The notes: a model not told the origin generated them from the sequence alone. A DNA stretch of 64,000 bases from Manihot esculenta (GCF_001659605.2 NC_035170.2:24792190-24856189), one strand, 5' to 3'; positions 45,085-56,799 are shown, numbered from the stretch's first letter. Program-made: numbers and translations.

Positions 45085-47904
45085 TTAAAGTCCTGTGTTG
45101 TCTCCTTGGAGTCCAGTACCTTCTTCTTGGGGTCCAGTCGGTGGGGGAGGAGCCCCTTTGGGCAATGGGTTATCATCCTCCTTGTAGCGCATCTCCTCGC
45201 CATCAGAATCAATCTCAGGAGCTCGAAGGTGAGCCAACGGGGTAGAGAGGGCATCCCTAGCTGCCTTCAGGCCTTGATTAAATCCAAAAGTGAACATGTG
45301 GAAGGTTGAGGTGTATAATTTTTCTTTTATTGCATCAGAAGCCTGGTACTCAGCAAGTCGCACCTCACAGGCCTGCTCGATTTTGGCCTTCAACTCAGAG
45401 GAGTCTTTGTACTCTTGTAAGTGCTTCTCACAAGCCTGATCAATCTTGGCCTTTAGTTCAACAGAGTCTCTATACTCCTGTAGGCGCTCCTCACACGCCA
45501 ACTGGACCCTGTCTTCCGCAAGCCTGGGATCCTTGAGCAGGGCAGAACACCTTTCCTCCAGGACAGTAACCTTTTGGTGGAGTTGCTGTTGTTGAAGTTG
45601 CGACTCCTCCGCTAAAGAGGCTATGCCTTTCAGGTCCTCAGTGCACTTGCTGAGCTCCTGCTCAAGAACAACAACTCGAGCTAGAGCCTCCTCCCTTTGG
45701 GTCGTCATCGCCTCACACCGAGCCTAGGCATTATCGCGTTCCACCTTAGCCGCCTCGCACTGGGCCCAGGCCTCGTTGCGCTGAGCTATGGCCTCGTCTC
45801 GCTCTCGACAGGCATCTTCCAGAGAAGACAACTGTGCCAAAGCCTCATCACGCTGAGACTCAGCCACAGAAGCCTGCTCGGAAGCCCTATCGGCCTCATC
45901 TTGCATCCTAGCCAAGCGGAGTGTAAGATCGTCAAGCTGGCCCTTGAGGGCTACTATGTGCCCATGGGCATCACCGGTCGCCACAAGATTCTCCTCACAG
46001 CGGGCCTCCTCAATCCGCCAGTCCATCGAGCTCTGAAGGGACTGATCTTGAGCATCGATCTCCATGTAAATACCTAGCATCTAGCAGAAGGAAACAACAA
46101 GCAAAGTTAGAAGACAACAAAAACAAAATAAGCTCAAAATGATAAAGCGACTCACCATAAGGAGCATCTCTCGGAGGCTGTCTCCCAACTCCTCCCGAGA
46201 CCGCGAGCGAAAGGCCACCTACTGTTGAGTAGAGCAGCCCAAATGAATGGCGAGAGCGAGAAGACACGGATCCGAAACATCAGAAATACCACCGAACATC
46301 TTCTCCCACAACAGCTCAGCAACAGAGGTCGCCGCAGACCCGGGAGTGATCTCTGCAGCATTAAGGAGCTCGTTGTCAGGAGTAGAGGACAACGACTCCA
46401 TGGACTATTTCCTTTTCTCAGCAGGGGGAGAGTGGCCTCAAGCGACTTAGCTATGCAAGCCCTTTTGGAGGCTTGACCTGCAGTAGGAACCTCTGTAGGT
46501 GGAGCTCGCTTACCAGCAGCTTCTCTGATGGTGATACCACCACTGGTAGCGGCCTTTCTAGGACGAGGAGCAGGGGGACGACCTCAGTCCTTCCTCGAGA
46601 GGCGCCCTCAACAGTAGGAGTCACCTCGGCCCCTCCTTTGGAGGCGTCCTCAGCAGTAGGAGCGACCTCGACCCCTCCTTTGGAAGCATCCTCCGTAGTA
46701 GGAGCGACCTCGGCCCCTTCTTTAGAAACGTCCTTGGTAGCAGGAGCGACCTTAACCCCTCCTTTAGAGCTGCCCTCTGTGGATTCTTCAATAATGATGG
46801 GCTCTTGAGAAGCTGGAAGGGAGGCCGACTTGGGCTTGGGGGTAGTAGGAGATCTGAAGGAACTGGGAGTCCTGCCGCGACTAGATGCCTTAGAGCCACT
46901 GGAGCGGGAGTCCCTGGAGACTGGCACCAAAGCGCGAGAAGAAGCTGGGGCAGGGGAGACAGTCGGCGCAGCAACATGAGGGGAAATGGCATGGAAAACC
47001 TCCTGAGACACGTCGGCCACACACTAGCCAGCTCGAAAGGACTCCAAGGTGGCCTTCATGTTCTCCATGGAGATGGTGAAATTCTTGGGCAGCTTAACTT
47101 GATCCATCGGGAGGTCAGAAGCTGCAAAAAATAAAAACAACCACACTGTCAAGAACGAATACAAAGAAAAAGTAAAACAAGAGAAAAGCAGAACATCAAC
47201 GAACAAGTACCAGCTTTTCGGCAGTCCTAAAGACTGGACACGAACATATACTTCTCGACATCATACTTTCGTGAGACAGAGGTCAGTCGGAGAAGGTAGA
47301 TCTGGCCTAACAGGGACAACCGAGGAAGGTCGTTATGCCCTGGGGGAACATCCCTCCAAGAGAGATCCACCTCCCAAGACAGTCCCGAGCTTTCCTTCAG
47401 TTCTGCCACGATGAAACTCTCCGCTCAGCCCTTAATGGAGTCCTTATGTCCTGAGAAGATGGACAATTCTCCTTGGGGAGCAAAGTAGTAAAAACCCTGG
47501 CTAGCCCGGACTAAACGAAAAAAGGTGGAAAAAAGGGTGGCGGTTGGAGAGAAATCCCAACACAAGCTGACAGACTCAAAAGAACACATAAAAACAATGC
47601 AGTTGGGAGCAAGCATACGGGGGGTTACCTCGAAATAACGAAAGACCTTTATGAAAAAAGGGGAAAAGGGGAAGGTTAAACCAAACTTTCACTGCTTGAC
47701 AAAGAAGACCAAGCTGCGATCCTTCTGAGGGTCAATCAGACCAGAAGGTGGAGGAACAGGAAGAACAATCCTCTCATTACGATGATGAGCCCTAATATGA
47801 AAAAGGGAGGTATCTAGATACTCCCGAGAAAAGAAATTGGAAAGGGAGCTAGGGGTGATGTTAGATTCTAGATTCAAGACATCAGGAAGTTTGGGACCAG
47901 CCAT
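45085..47904 (-). pseudogene. Antisense spliced gene of the Tat-like element (coiled-coil protein)
   Basis: The gene runs opposite to its element. Candidate start MAGPKLPDVLNL is at 47904. Exon-like blocks follow at 47227-47616 (SVSLCWDF, GFYYFAPQGE, LTSVSRKYDVEKYMF), 46451-47122 and 45085-46401. Two introns are readable: 47211-47123 (GTACTTG to TTTTTTGCAG) and 46155-46081 (GTGAGTC to TTCTGCTAG). The third block is Ser/Pro-rich with five tandem 12-13-residue repeats of the (E)VAPTxEDASKGG type. The last is a long heptad coiled coil (AESQRDEALAQLSSLEDACR; QACEKHLQEYKDSSELKAKI) with an acidic/Pro tail. In-frame stops at about 47424, 47025, 46216 and 45726 make this copy dead. The arrangement resembles the antisense extra ORFs described in Tat elements (Pfam Transposase_28-like). 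That assignment is from memory. Confidence 0.6.
46580..46790 (-). repeat. Coding tandem repeat, about 39 bp x 5
   Basis: Five degenerate units encode EVAPT(T/A)EDASKGG-like segments within the antisense gene (GGAGCGACCTCGACCCCTCC on the plus strand). Confidence 0.85.
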
Positions 47905-48143
47905 TAGAGAGCAAGAGACATACCTCGGAGCAGAATTTTATAAAGAATGGGAGAGACAGAGCACACAAAAAGCAAGACAAGAGGAAGAGTCTAGAGAAAA
48001 TTGGGGTTTTGAATTTGAAAAGAGGAAAGGCAAGGAAAGGATGTTTTGAGGGGAGCCGTTCTTGAGCCATGAGGTCATAATGGGTTTAGAGGATTTACCC
48101 TCCATCAATCATGTAATAACGGCTGAGGAGGTAAAGGGGCACT

Positions 48144-48545
48144 TGATAACCGTCAGGCCTTCTACACCTGGGGGCGAGGCCAGACCCTAGTAAGGCAGGC
48201 CCAAAGCCCACCAAGCCCTTCTTAAAGTAAATCATTCCTCGTTGCGCATCTCAGCCCAGTCGAGAGAATTAGGCTGAATAGACCTCACGCGCAGTCCCTT
48301 CTGAAGAAAGCCTGGCCTGGTGATGTGACAAGAGGAAGGAGAGCAAGCCTAGTCACTTCGCAGCCTTGTCCGCATGCGCGCAAGGGGAAATTAAATGGTC
48401 GCCTAGCGTGGAGAGGGGCTTTGACACATCCGTATATATGGACTTGGGTGACAGAGACATGTGACACTGTAGCAGAGAGGCGGCTAGACATCATTAGCAG
48501 ACAAAAGGAAAAGGGATAAAAGGAGAGGAATGTCTTTCTTTCCAA
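48144..48545 (+). repeat. Tat-like 3' LTR, truncated
   Basis: TGATAACCGTCAGGCCTTCT starts it, preceded by a purine-rich GAGGAGGTAAAGGGGCAC, a likely polypurine tract. Homology to 41064 ends near 48545, so the final 50 or so bases are lost. Confidence 0.7.
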
Positions 48546-48598
48546 CGAATGCAATATATACGAAAGAGAAAAAACATAAATTTAAAGTAGTTCAACTG

Positions 48599-48632
<34 letters not shown>
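48599..48632. repeat. (TA)n microsatellite
   Basis: About 17 TA units. Confidence 0.95.
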
Positions 48633-48635
<3 letters not shown>

Positions 48636-48879
48636 TCGTTATGATAAAAAAGAATGTGATATAATTTCTTAGAGTTGTCAAACCATAATCCTATCATCCG
48701 GGCCTTTCACGACCACCATAAACCTCACAAAATTTTATTTTATTTTTAATTATACTGCTTAACTTTTAGATCGAATTACAATTTAACCAATAAAAAAATC
48801 TAAAATTCATTAACAGTTTCACTAGGATGGAAGAAAAATGAAAATTTTCTTTTGGCTTTTAAATTTTTTCTTGCCTATA

Positions 48880-49032
48880 ATTGTGAGTGTACAAAAAAAA
48901 AAGGAAAATTTCCTTTATTGATTTCTTTTAAAAAATGTAATCATTACACTTCTATGCAAGAAGAGTCCCTATTTATAGGGTACAAGCAAATATCACTAAC
49001 AAGACAAAATAAGACATAAGGACAGAAAAAGT
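48880..49032 (-). mobile_element. Copia 3' LTR, distal part
   Basis: On the minus strand it continues the LTR that starts at about 59276 and is interrupted by the Tekay element. It contains CTATAAATAGGGACTC (TATA box at 48972-48979) and AATCAATAAAGG, and ends near GTACACTCA at about 48885. The reading resumes exactly through the AAAGT target site. Confidence 0.65.
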
Positions 49033-51452
49033 TGTAACGACCCGGAAACCGGACCGCTACCGGCGCTAGGATTCAGGTCGGCTTAAGGCCGCCAGAACCC
49101 GTAGCAAGCCAAACATACATTTTGTGAACCTGTTCAATCCCATACATGAACCAAAACATACATAAAAATTAAAACTTTTCTTTCATTCAAACATTTCTTT
49201 ACCCAGCCTAGCCTGTGCATGCATAAACATAACATAAACCCCTCCTTGAAGTTCTCAACAATTACTCCAATGGGGTACATAACATATAGCAGGCTTGGGT
49301 TACATAAACATCATAAAACATTTATCTCATGTATTTAAGGGATTACAACATACTCTAGTCAAGCACACTATAAAACTTACATTACATTACATAACATACT
49401 TTTTACATTACAACTAATCCATGTCCACTTCTATGCTATTACAGAGACTTCTCTTACTCTTGCTGACTTCTCTATCTACTCTGCACCTGTAAGACTGGGG
49501 TTAGGGGAGAGGGGTGAGCTAAAAAGCCCAGTGAGCAAAAAGTAAAAACATGATATTAATTCCTCCATTTTTAGGTATTTTATTCTCCATTTTATTATTA
49601 ACATTTGCTTTAATTCCACACTTTTTAGGTATATTATTATTCATTTTATTAATAACATTGAATAACATAACTTTTACTTTACATGCTTTCATGAAATGCA
49701 ACACATCACATTTAATCACATAAAGGATGGTATTGTCACCATTAGCCCTCAACATCTCCAAATTCCAGGGGCGTAGAATGGGCCTCACTGGACTTTCTCT
49801 TACATAACATAACATAACATTCCAAAGTGCCAGGGGCGTAGAATGGGCCTCACTGGACTTTCTCTTACATAGTACCAGGGGCGTAGAATGGGCCTCGCTG
49901 GTCGTCCATAACATATCATCATAACATAACATCAGAGGACTATGGATCATCCAACAACCATCCACATCAACATCAAATTATGCAATGCAACATATTCGTG
50001 AATTTCTAATGCAAACATCCTGAAACATCGCATGGTATTAATGATGCATGAGTATGCTATCAGATTCATTCATTTTTTCATTTATTCATTACTTAAAAAC
50101 TTAGGGAATAATCCCACTCACCTGGTGACCGAAGCTTTAACGACGGACTCTGAAAGACTATCTCACAACCGGGGGTCTCGGGTCCTCGGGTCCGAACCTA
50201 CACAGGTGGACTCAAATGAGGCACCAAACAACAAGAACATAACTCTAAACATACCCCCAAAAACCTCCTAGAAACACCTCAAAACAATCCTAGAAAACAT
50301 GCAAGAAAAGGCTGGGAAGGGCACTTTCGGCGGCACCTTCGGCGGCCGAAAGTCCCTCCAGAGCCGAAAGTCAGGCAGGTTCGGCGGCACCTTCGGCGGC
50401 CGAAACTCCCAGACAGAGACGAAACTCATGCATGTTCGGCGGCACCTTCGGCGGCCGAAAGTCTCGGACAGAGCCGAAACTCCAACTTTCGGGGGCAGGC
50501 TTCGGCAGCCTAAAGCTGCCTCCCAAGCTGGTTCGGCGGCCGAAAGTACCTTCGGCTGCCGAACCTGGTTTCTGCCAAAGGGCAGAAACTTGGTTCTTCA
50601 TGCCCAAAACAACCCCCTACACAACCAATCATGCATAAACCTATTCTACAACAAGCATACTCAAGCATACAAGCTCCTAGGGGCTTCCAATAAGCTTAAA
50701 CCCCAACTACAACACACAAGCAAGCCACATTGCACATAAACACACATTAAAACCATGGATTTTTCATAAAAACCCATCAAGCCTACTCATGCATTTCTAC
50801 CCCAAAAACTTGCATAAAACTTACTTAAAACACATATAGAACTAGAGATCGGCTCTTACCTCTTGAAGATCGAGAGAGAAACGATCCTAGCTCGAAGATG
50901 GGGAGATTCGAGTTCTTGAACCTCAAAGCTCCAAAACTTGCTTAAACTTTAAAACTCTTCAAAAACAAGATGTAACTTGTTAAGATCTAAAGGATTTGAG
51001 GGAAAACACTTAAAATGACCATAGGAGGGCTAAAGCTTACCGTCGGCCGAAATGGGAGAGAAAACCTCGCCTGTTTCGGTCACGGGGTCCTTTATAGGGC
51101 TGGTTCTGCCACCTTTCAGCGGCCTAACGTGCCCCCACATCTCATGCATGTTCGGCGGCCGAACATGAGGTTCGGCGGCCGAACCTTGAGTCTTTCAAGC
51201 AAGGCTTTCGGAGGCCTAAAGCGCTCCCAAAACCCCACCATGTTCGGCGGCCGAACTTAACTTTCGGCGGCCGAACCTGGCAAAGTCTCCTTGGTCTATT
51301 TCATTCAAAACTCAATTTCCTTTTTGCTTAAAAACATAAAATACATTAAAAACATTTCATAAAACATGGTTTTCCCCTTCTAGAGACTTCCGGCATCCGA
51401 GATTCCACCGGACGGTAGGAATTCCGATACCAGAGTCTAGCTGGGTATTACA
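49033..51452 (-). repeat. Tekay 3' LTR (2420 bp)
   Basis: Plus strand TGTAACGACCCGG to GCTGGGTATTACA. It keeps two palindromes at 51150-51182, where the partner LTR has only one. The minisatellite has three units (49760-49910) with GGGGCGTAGAATGGGCCTCA. Confidence 0.97.
49487..50859 (-). other. Putative LTR leader intron in the 3' LTR (1373 nt)
   Basis: Donor TTCAAGAG|GTAAG begins at 50859. The acceptor CACCCCTCTCCCCTAACCCC with CTTACAG|G ends at 49487. Confidence 0.45.
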
Positions 51453-51470
51453 TTCTCCCCCCCTTAAGAA
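51453..51470 (-). promoter_or_regulatory. Polypurine tract
   Basis: Minus strand CTTAAGGGGGGGAGAA lies immediately upstream of the 3' LTR. This is the plus-strand primer site typical of plant gypsy elements. Confidence 0.9.
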
Positions 51471-51559
51471 CATTCGTCCCCGAATGTTCACCAAACAACA
51501 CATAACATGGCAATTATATAACATACATACAAGGCACATCAACACATAGGGACCTAACC

Positions 51560-51967
51560 TTAAAAGAGCTGAGGGTACTGCTGGAGCATAGATTCCCGTG
51601 TCTCCCAAGTGCACTCTTCCAAGTTGTGGTGGTTCCACAGGACTTTCACCATCGGGATTTCCTTGTTTCTTAACTTTCTGATCTGCGTGTCTATGATCCG
51701 TACTGGCTGTTCAACATAGGTGAGATCCTCTTGGACCTCCACATCAGGCTCACTAAGAACCTTGCTCGGATCTGACACAAACTTCCTCAACATCGAAACA
51801 TGGAAAACCGGATGGATTCTTGCCATTGAAGCAGGTAAATCTAGCTTGTACGACACATTCCCAATCCTTTGCAAGATTTCAAAGGGTCCGATGTATCGTG
51901 GGGCTAGTTTACCTTTCTTCCCGAAGCGAACCACTCCCTTCATTGGAGACACCTTAAGCAATACCAT
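51560..51967 (-). pseudogene. Integrase C-terminus with chromodomain-like module
   Basis: The 135-residue frame is displaced by +1 from the upstream pol frame. It has the GPY/F-type block (APRYIGPFEILQRIGNVSYKL), ARIHPVFHVSMLRK, and a C-terminal chromodomain-like module (about 104-132: VKVLWNHHNLEECTWETRES). Chromodomains direct integration of chromoviruses to particular chromatin. The frameshift in the C-run at 51970-51975 separates it from the rest of pol. Confidence 0.85.
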
Positions 51968-54239
51968 ATCCCCCCTCCTGAAACTCTAACTGCCTTCTGC
52001 GGATGTCTGCATAACTCTTCTGTCTGCTTGCAGCAGTCTTGATTCTTTCTCTGATTATGGGTACCACCCTGCTGGTAATCTCTACTAGCTCAGGCCCTGC
52101 CAAGGCCTTCTCTCCAACTTCCTCCCAGCAAACAGGTGATCTGCACTTCCTTCCGTACAAAGCTTCATATGGAGCCATCCCGATGCTAGCATGATGGCTG
52201 TTATTGTAGGCAAACTCCACCAAAGGTAGATGCTGCCTCCAAGAACCGCCAAAGTCCAGCACACACATTCTGAGCATATCCTCGATAGTCTGGATGGTCC
52301 TTTCTGACTGTCCATCAGTCTGGGGGTGGAAGGCAGTACTGAAATCCAACCTAGTACCCATGGCATTCTGCAGACTCCGCCAAAACCTGGAGGTGAACTG
52401 GGGCCCTCTATCTGACACTATCGAAACGGGAACCCCATGCAGCCTGACGATCTCGTCCACATACACCTGTGCCAACTTGTCCACAGAATAGCCACTCCTG
52501 ACAGGAATGAAGTGAGCAGATTTGGTGAGTCTGTCCACAATCACCCATATGGAGTCCACTCTGTTGGACGCCGCCGGTAACCCTACTACGAAGTCCATAG
52601 CTATATTTTCCCATTTCCATTCTGGAATAGGTAGCGGGTTAAGCATTCCAGCCGGCTTCTGATGTTCCAGCTTCACCCTCTGACACACTTCGCAGGCTGA
52701 CACGAACTGTGCCACTTCTTTCTTCATTGCTGGCCACCAATAAACTTTCTTCAAATCTTGATACATCTTGGTGGCTCCGGGGTGAATGCTGTATCTTGCA
52801 TTATGAGCCTCTCTCATAATGTCTCCTTTTAGCCCTATGTCGTCTGGTACACATAATCGACTCCCATAGCGGAGGATCCCCTTACTGTCGAATCTGAACT
52901 CACTATCATTGCCTGACTGAACAGTCCTGGCAATCTTCACTAACTCGGGGTCCTCATGCTGTTTCTGAGCAACTTGCTCAAGGAACACGGGTGTCACTTT
53001 CATCTGAGCCAACAAGGCACCTGTACCCGACAACTCTAACTGTAGCCCTTCTTCGATGAGCTCGTAGAACTCCTTTACTACTGGTCTTCGTTCTGCTGTG
53101 ATGTGGGATAGACTGCCGAGTGATTTCCGGCTTAAGGCATCAGCTACTACATTAGCCTTACCCGGATGATACTGGATTTTGCAATCGTAGTCACTGAGCA
53201 GTTCTACCCATCTTCTCTGTCTCAAATTCAAATCTCTTTGACTCAGGATGTGCTGCAGGCTCTTATGATCTGTAAAGATCTCACATTTTACCCCATAGAG
53301 GTAGTGCCTCCACATTTTGAGTGCAAAGATTACTGCTGCCATCTCAAGGTCATGTGTGGGGTAATTCAACTCATGCTTCTTCAGCTGCCTAGAAGCATAA
53401 GCAATCACCCTCTCATTCTGCATCAGTACACAACCCAGTTCCACACGGGATGCATCACAAAAGACTGTAAAGTCCTCATCACTAGATGGCAGAGCTAAAA
53501 CTGGTGCTGAAGTCAACCTCTTCTTAAGCTCTTCAAAACTCTCTTCGCACTGGTCGGTCCACAGAAATTTCTGATTCTTCCTGGTTAACCTGGTCAGAGG
53601 AGCTGCTATCTTTGAGAAGTCCTGAACGAACCTCCTGTAGTAACCAGCCAAACCCAAGAAACTTCTAATCTCTGTCACTGAAGTGGGTCTAGGCCAGTTA
53701 GCCACAGTTTCTGTCTTCTTGGGGTCCACCTCAATACCATTCTCTGACACTACATGCCCCAAGAACGAAATGCTCCTCAGCCAGAACTCACATTTAGAGA
53801 ACTTGGCATACAAGCCATGTTCCCTCAAAGTCTGCAAGACCAACCGCAGATGATGGGCATGCTCTTCTGCATTCCTGGAATACACTAAGATATCATCTAT
53901 GAAGACAATAACGAAGTGATCCAGGTATTGGCTAAATACTCTGTTCATGAGATCCATGAATGCTGCAGGGGCGTTTGTTAACCCGAACGGCATCACTAGG
54001 AACTCATAGTGCCCATATCTGGTCCTGAATGCTGTCTTCGGCACATCTTCATCTCTGATCCTCAGCTGATGATACCCAGATCTCAGATCTATCTTGGAGA
54101 AATAACCTGCTCTTGCTAGCTGGTCGAATAGATCATCGATCCTAGGCAACGGGTACTTGTTCTTGGTAGTGACTTTGTTCAACTGCCTATAGTCGATACA
54201 AAGTCTAAGGGATCCATCCTTCTTTTTCACGAACAACAC
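51954..54239 (-). pseudogene. Tekay pol: reverse transcriptase, RNase H and integrase
   Basis: The 761-residue open stretch starts after an in-frame TAG. The reverse transcriptase has [21 protein letters not shown] and the catalytic FIDD at 113-116. RNase H has D262, E299, D324 and D367. Integrase has a zinc-binding H479/H486/C516/C519 and the catalytic triad D549, D610, E646 (spacing of 35 between the last two), with [14 protein letters not shown]. All catalytic residues are present, so the domain is biochemically plausible, but the stop before it and the frameshift after it cut it off from gag and from its tail. The domain order RT-RH-INT is diagnostic of Ty3/gypsy. Confidence 0.95.
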
Positions 54240-54248
54240 TGGAGCACC

Positions 54249-55661
54249 CTAGGGTGAGGTACTCGGTCGGATGAAGCCCTTGTCTACCAACTCTTGCAAC
54301 TGTTCTTTAAGCTCCTTCAGCTCTGCTGGCGCCATCCTATAGGGAGGGATAGAGATCGGTCTGGTTCCTGGCATCAATTCTATCTCGAACTCTATCTCCC
54401 TAGGAGGCGGTAAACCTGGCAGTTCGTCTGGGAAAACATCTAAGAACTCTCTAACCACAGGCACCGAGGCGGGCTCTCTGACATCTCTATCTAGTTCTCT
54501 CACATGAGCTAGGTAACCCTGACAACCCCTCCTGAGCAGCCTACGAGCCTGTAGGGCTGATATCAAACCTCTAGGTGTACTCCCCCTGTCTCCTTTAAAG
54601 ACAACCTCTGACCCATCCTGACATCTGAACTTAACTACCTTGTCTCTGCAATCCAAGGTAGCACCATGGGTAGATAGCCAATCCATCCCTAGAATGACGT
54701 CAAAATCTGTCAAGTCTAGAACCACAAGGTCGGCGGATAGGCATCTTCCCTCTATGAAAACTGGACTGTACTGGCAGACTGACTCTGCCACTGACGGGTC
54801 ACACTTGGGTCCACTGACCCATAGGGGACACTCTAACCCAGAGACCATCAAACCCAACCTCTCGACCGCTCTCGGAGAAACAAAAGAATGGGATGCACCC
54901 GGGTCCATTAAGGCATAAGCATCTGAACAACCAATGATGATATTACCTGACACCACGGTGTTGGATGCGTTTGCCTCCTGCTGTGTCATTGTGAAGATCC
55001 GTGCTGGAGCTGACGGACCTTCCCCTCTGTAAGCTGATGAAGAAGAGGCTGACCCTCTCCCTCGGCCTCTGCCACTAGCCTGTGTTGCGGCCGAAGCTGC
55101 TGGCTGTGCCACACTACCTGAAGCTGTCTGCTGGGGTCGTGCCATAGGAACTGCTCTAGGACACTCCATGGACATGTGTCCCTCCTGCCCACACCTGTAG
55201 CAGGCTGTTGTCCCAAAACGGCATACCCCTCTGTGTAGCTTACCACACCTTGCACACACTGCATTATCAGCACCAGAGCTTGAGCCACTTCCTAGTCCCA
55301 GACCTGACTTGATCTTGCTCCAGAACTTATTCTTCTTTGGTTTCTTAGTGGTACTGCCCCACTTCTTACTAGCTGAACTCAAGGATGAAGGGTCTATCCT
55401 TCCCCCACCTGGGGTCTTAGAACCTGAAGGCTGTGTCACTGACTGTTTAACTGTCCCCTGGATAATTGCACTAGCCTCCATTCTCCTGGCCATGTCTACA
55501 ATGGCATGGAAACTTTCTCTATCAGCTGACTGAACCAAGGAGGAATACCTGGAATTGAGCCTCATGATATACCTCCTCGACTTCTTCGAATCTGTGTCCA
55601 GATGTTGCCCAGCAAACGGCAACAACTCTAAGAATCTATCGGTGTACTCATCGACACCCAT
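54249..55661 (-). pseudogene. Tekay gag C-terminus, nucleocapsid, protease and RT N-terminus
   Basis: The frame opens with the gag segment GVDEYTDRFLELLPFAGQ. It has two knuckles: a short CARCGKLHRGVC and a canonical CYRCGQEGHMSMEC. A protease active site (MDPGASHSFVSPRAVERLGL) follows, with DPG where DTG or DSG is usual. The linker to reverse transcriptase begins EFLDVFPDELPGLPPPREIE and the frame ends in STSP followed by TAG. In relatives a Trp codon is expected at that position. The DPG variant occurs in some plant gypsy lines and may be active. Confidence 0.92.
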
Positions 55662-55670
55662 TTCATCTGT

Positions 55671-56549
55671 CTACTTCAGCTGTTCAAACTCAATCATCTT
55701 CAGCTCCCTTGAACTGTCAGGGAAAGCCCATCCTGCGAACTCATTCGCAAACTCCTCCCATGAAAGACTGTCCACCCTTGGCTTCACATAGCCCTTGAAC
55801 CACTCACGGGCCTTTTTGCATTTCAGGGTGAAACCAGCCATCTGAATGGCTCTGCTGTCATCAGCACCTATCTCATCTGTAATTGTTTTGACCTTCTCCA
55901 GGTACACAAACGGATCATCACCGGTATCAAACTGGGGAGCACCCAACTTCATATAGTCGGTCATCTTGGCCTTGCTCCCTCCAGATGAGGTAGGTTGAGG
56001 TCTTTGGGTTTCTGTCACTGCGGTTTCTGCTGGTGGTGGAGGTGCGGCATCCCCTGGGATAGGGTTTGCTGTGCCTGGATGGAAGGATGGAGGTGGGTAC
56101 ATAGGGTACTGTGGATACTGTGGGTAGAAAGGTGGATATGGCATGTGAGAAGGGTAAGGATTAAAACTGGGGTAATCCGATGTACTTCCCATCGAATACC
56201 CGGGGTATGGTGAAAAAGGTGGGTACTGGGGTGGTGGAATAAACCCCGAGGCCTGAGTGCCTCCCTGTGACTCACCCATGCCCTCTTCTGGCATGTTTAC
56301 ACCAAGGTTACCATCCCTCCTCTGCTCCACATCCATCTCTACTTCTTCATCAACTGACATCCTTTCCTGAACTGTACCCCTTACTGATCTGCTTCTACCC
56401 AGATCCAAAGACCTTCTAGGGTCCCTCACTGTTCTGTCCCTGTTGGACCTGCTTGACATTGCCCTTGGCAATGCTGGAGGACGGGCGCTCGTGCCCTCAT
56501 CCTCCGGTGGTACTCTAGTCAATCTAGCTGATCGACGAGTTCCTCGCAT
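55671..56549 (-). pseudogene. Tekay gag N-terminal part
   Basis: The start MRGTRRSARLTRVPPEDEG at 56549 matches the start of the second element at 62651, and upstream in-frame codons to 56615 are not conserved. The frame has an Arg-rich N-terminus, a Pro/Tyr-rich spacer (YPPFSPYPGYSM, YPPFYPQYPQYPMYPP), then the gag capsid-like block (MTDYMKLGAPQFDTGDDPF, WKG-type REWFKGYVKPRVDSLSWEEF). It ends at TAG 55671-55673, where the second element has a Gln codon (CAA). Confidence 0.93.
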
Positions 56550-56799
56550 TCTGTTTACTGAAAAACAGCACAGATAACAAAACATTAGCATCAAATGGTT
56601 CATGTGGAAACACATGAACCCACATCATAGACACATCATATTCATAGCATATCTCATGGCATACATACTTTCATGCAAGACAGGACTCTACATCCTATCC
56701 TAGTGGACCTGATTTCCTATTGTGCTTGACCTTTCTATCACATCTATGAGCCCGACACTCTAGGTCCGACCATATGAACCTAGGGCTCTGATACCATTC
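56550..56799 (-). promoter_or_regulatory. Tekay leader with primer-binding site
   Basis: TGGTATCAGAGCC on the minus strand, two to three bases from the LTR (56784-56797), matches the initiator tRNA-Met 3' end. About 235 nt of leader separates it from the gag start. The same leader is seen at 62378-62650 and, truncated, at 11579-11670. Confidence 0.93.

Larger units (their letters stand above)
41064..48545 (+). mobile_element. Tat-like Ty3/gypsy element, decayed, with antisense gene
   Basis: Two related terminal repeats in direct orientation (41064-41515 and 48144-48545, both starting TGATAACCG) enclose a primer-binding site, a gag relic, a Tekay solo LTR and an antisense spliced gene. No protease, reverse transcriptase or integrase remains. 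The primer-binding-site context (GACGCCGTTTATGGGGA) and an antisense extra gene near the 3' LTR are known features of the Tat lineage. The two LTRs differ substantially, so the insertion is old. Excluding the solo LTR, about 5.3 kb remains. Confidence 0.7.

Noticed and set aside
46805..47134. Plus-strand ORFs over the antisense Tat-like gene (also 45697-46077, 46225-46476)
   Set aside because: They are shadow frames. The minus strand has the splice signals, coiled-coil periodicity and poly(A)-like signals.
50299..50739. A 146-residue ORF present identically at 58066-58506, rich in FGGR and RRPK repeats
   Set aside because: It is the palindrome cluster of the two sister LTRs read as protein. 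Similar ORFs at 10020-10499, 7961-8378, 18353-18862, 22935-23288, 43398-43626 and 60761-61227 lie over the same repeats in both strands and change frame freely.
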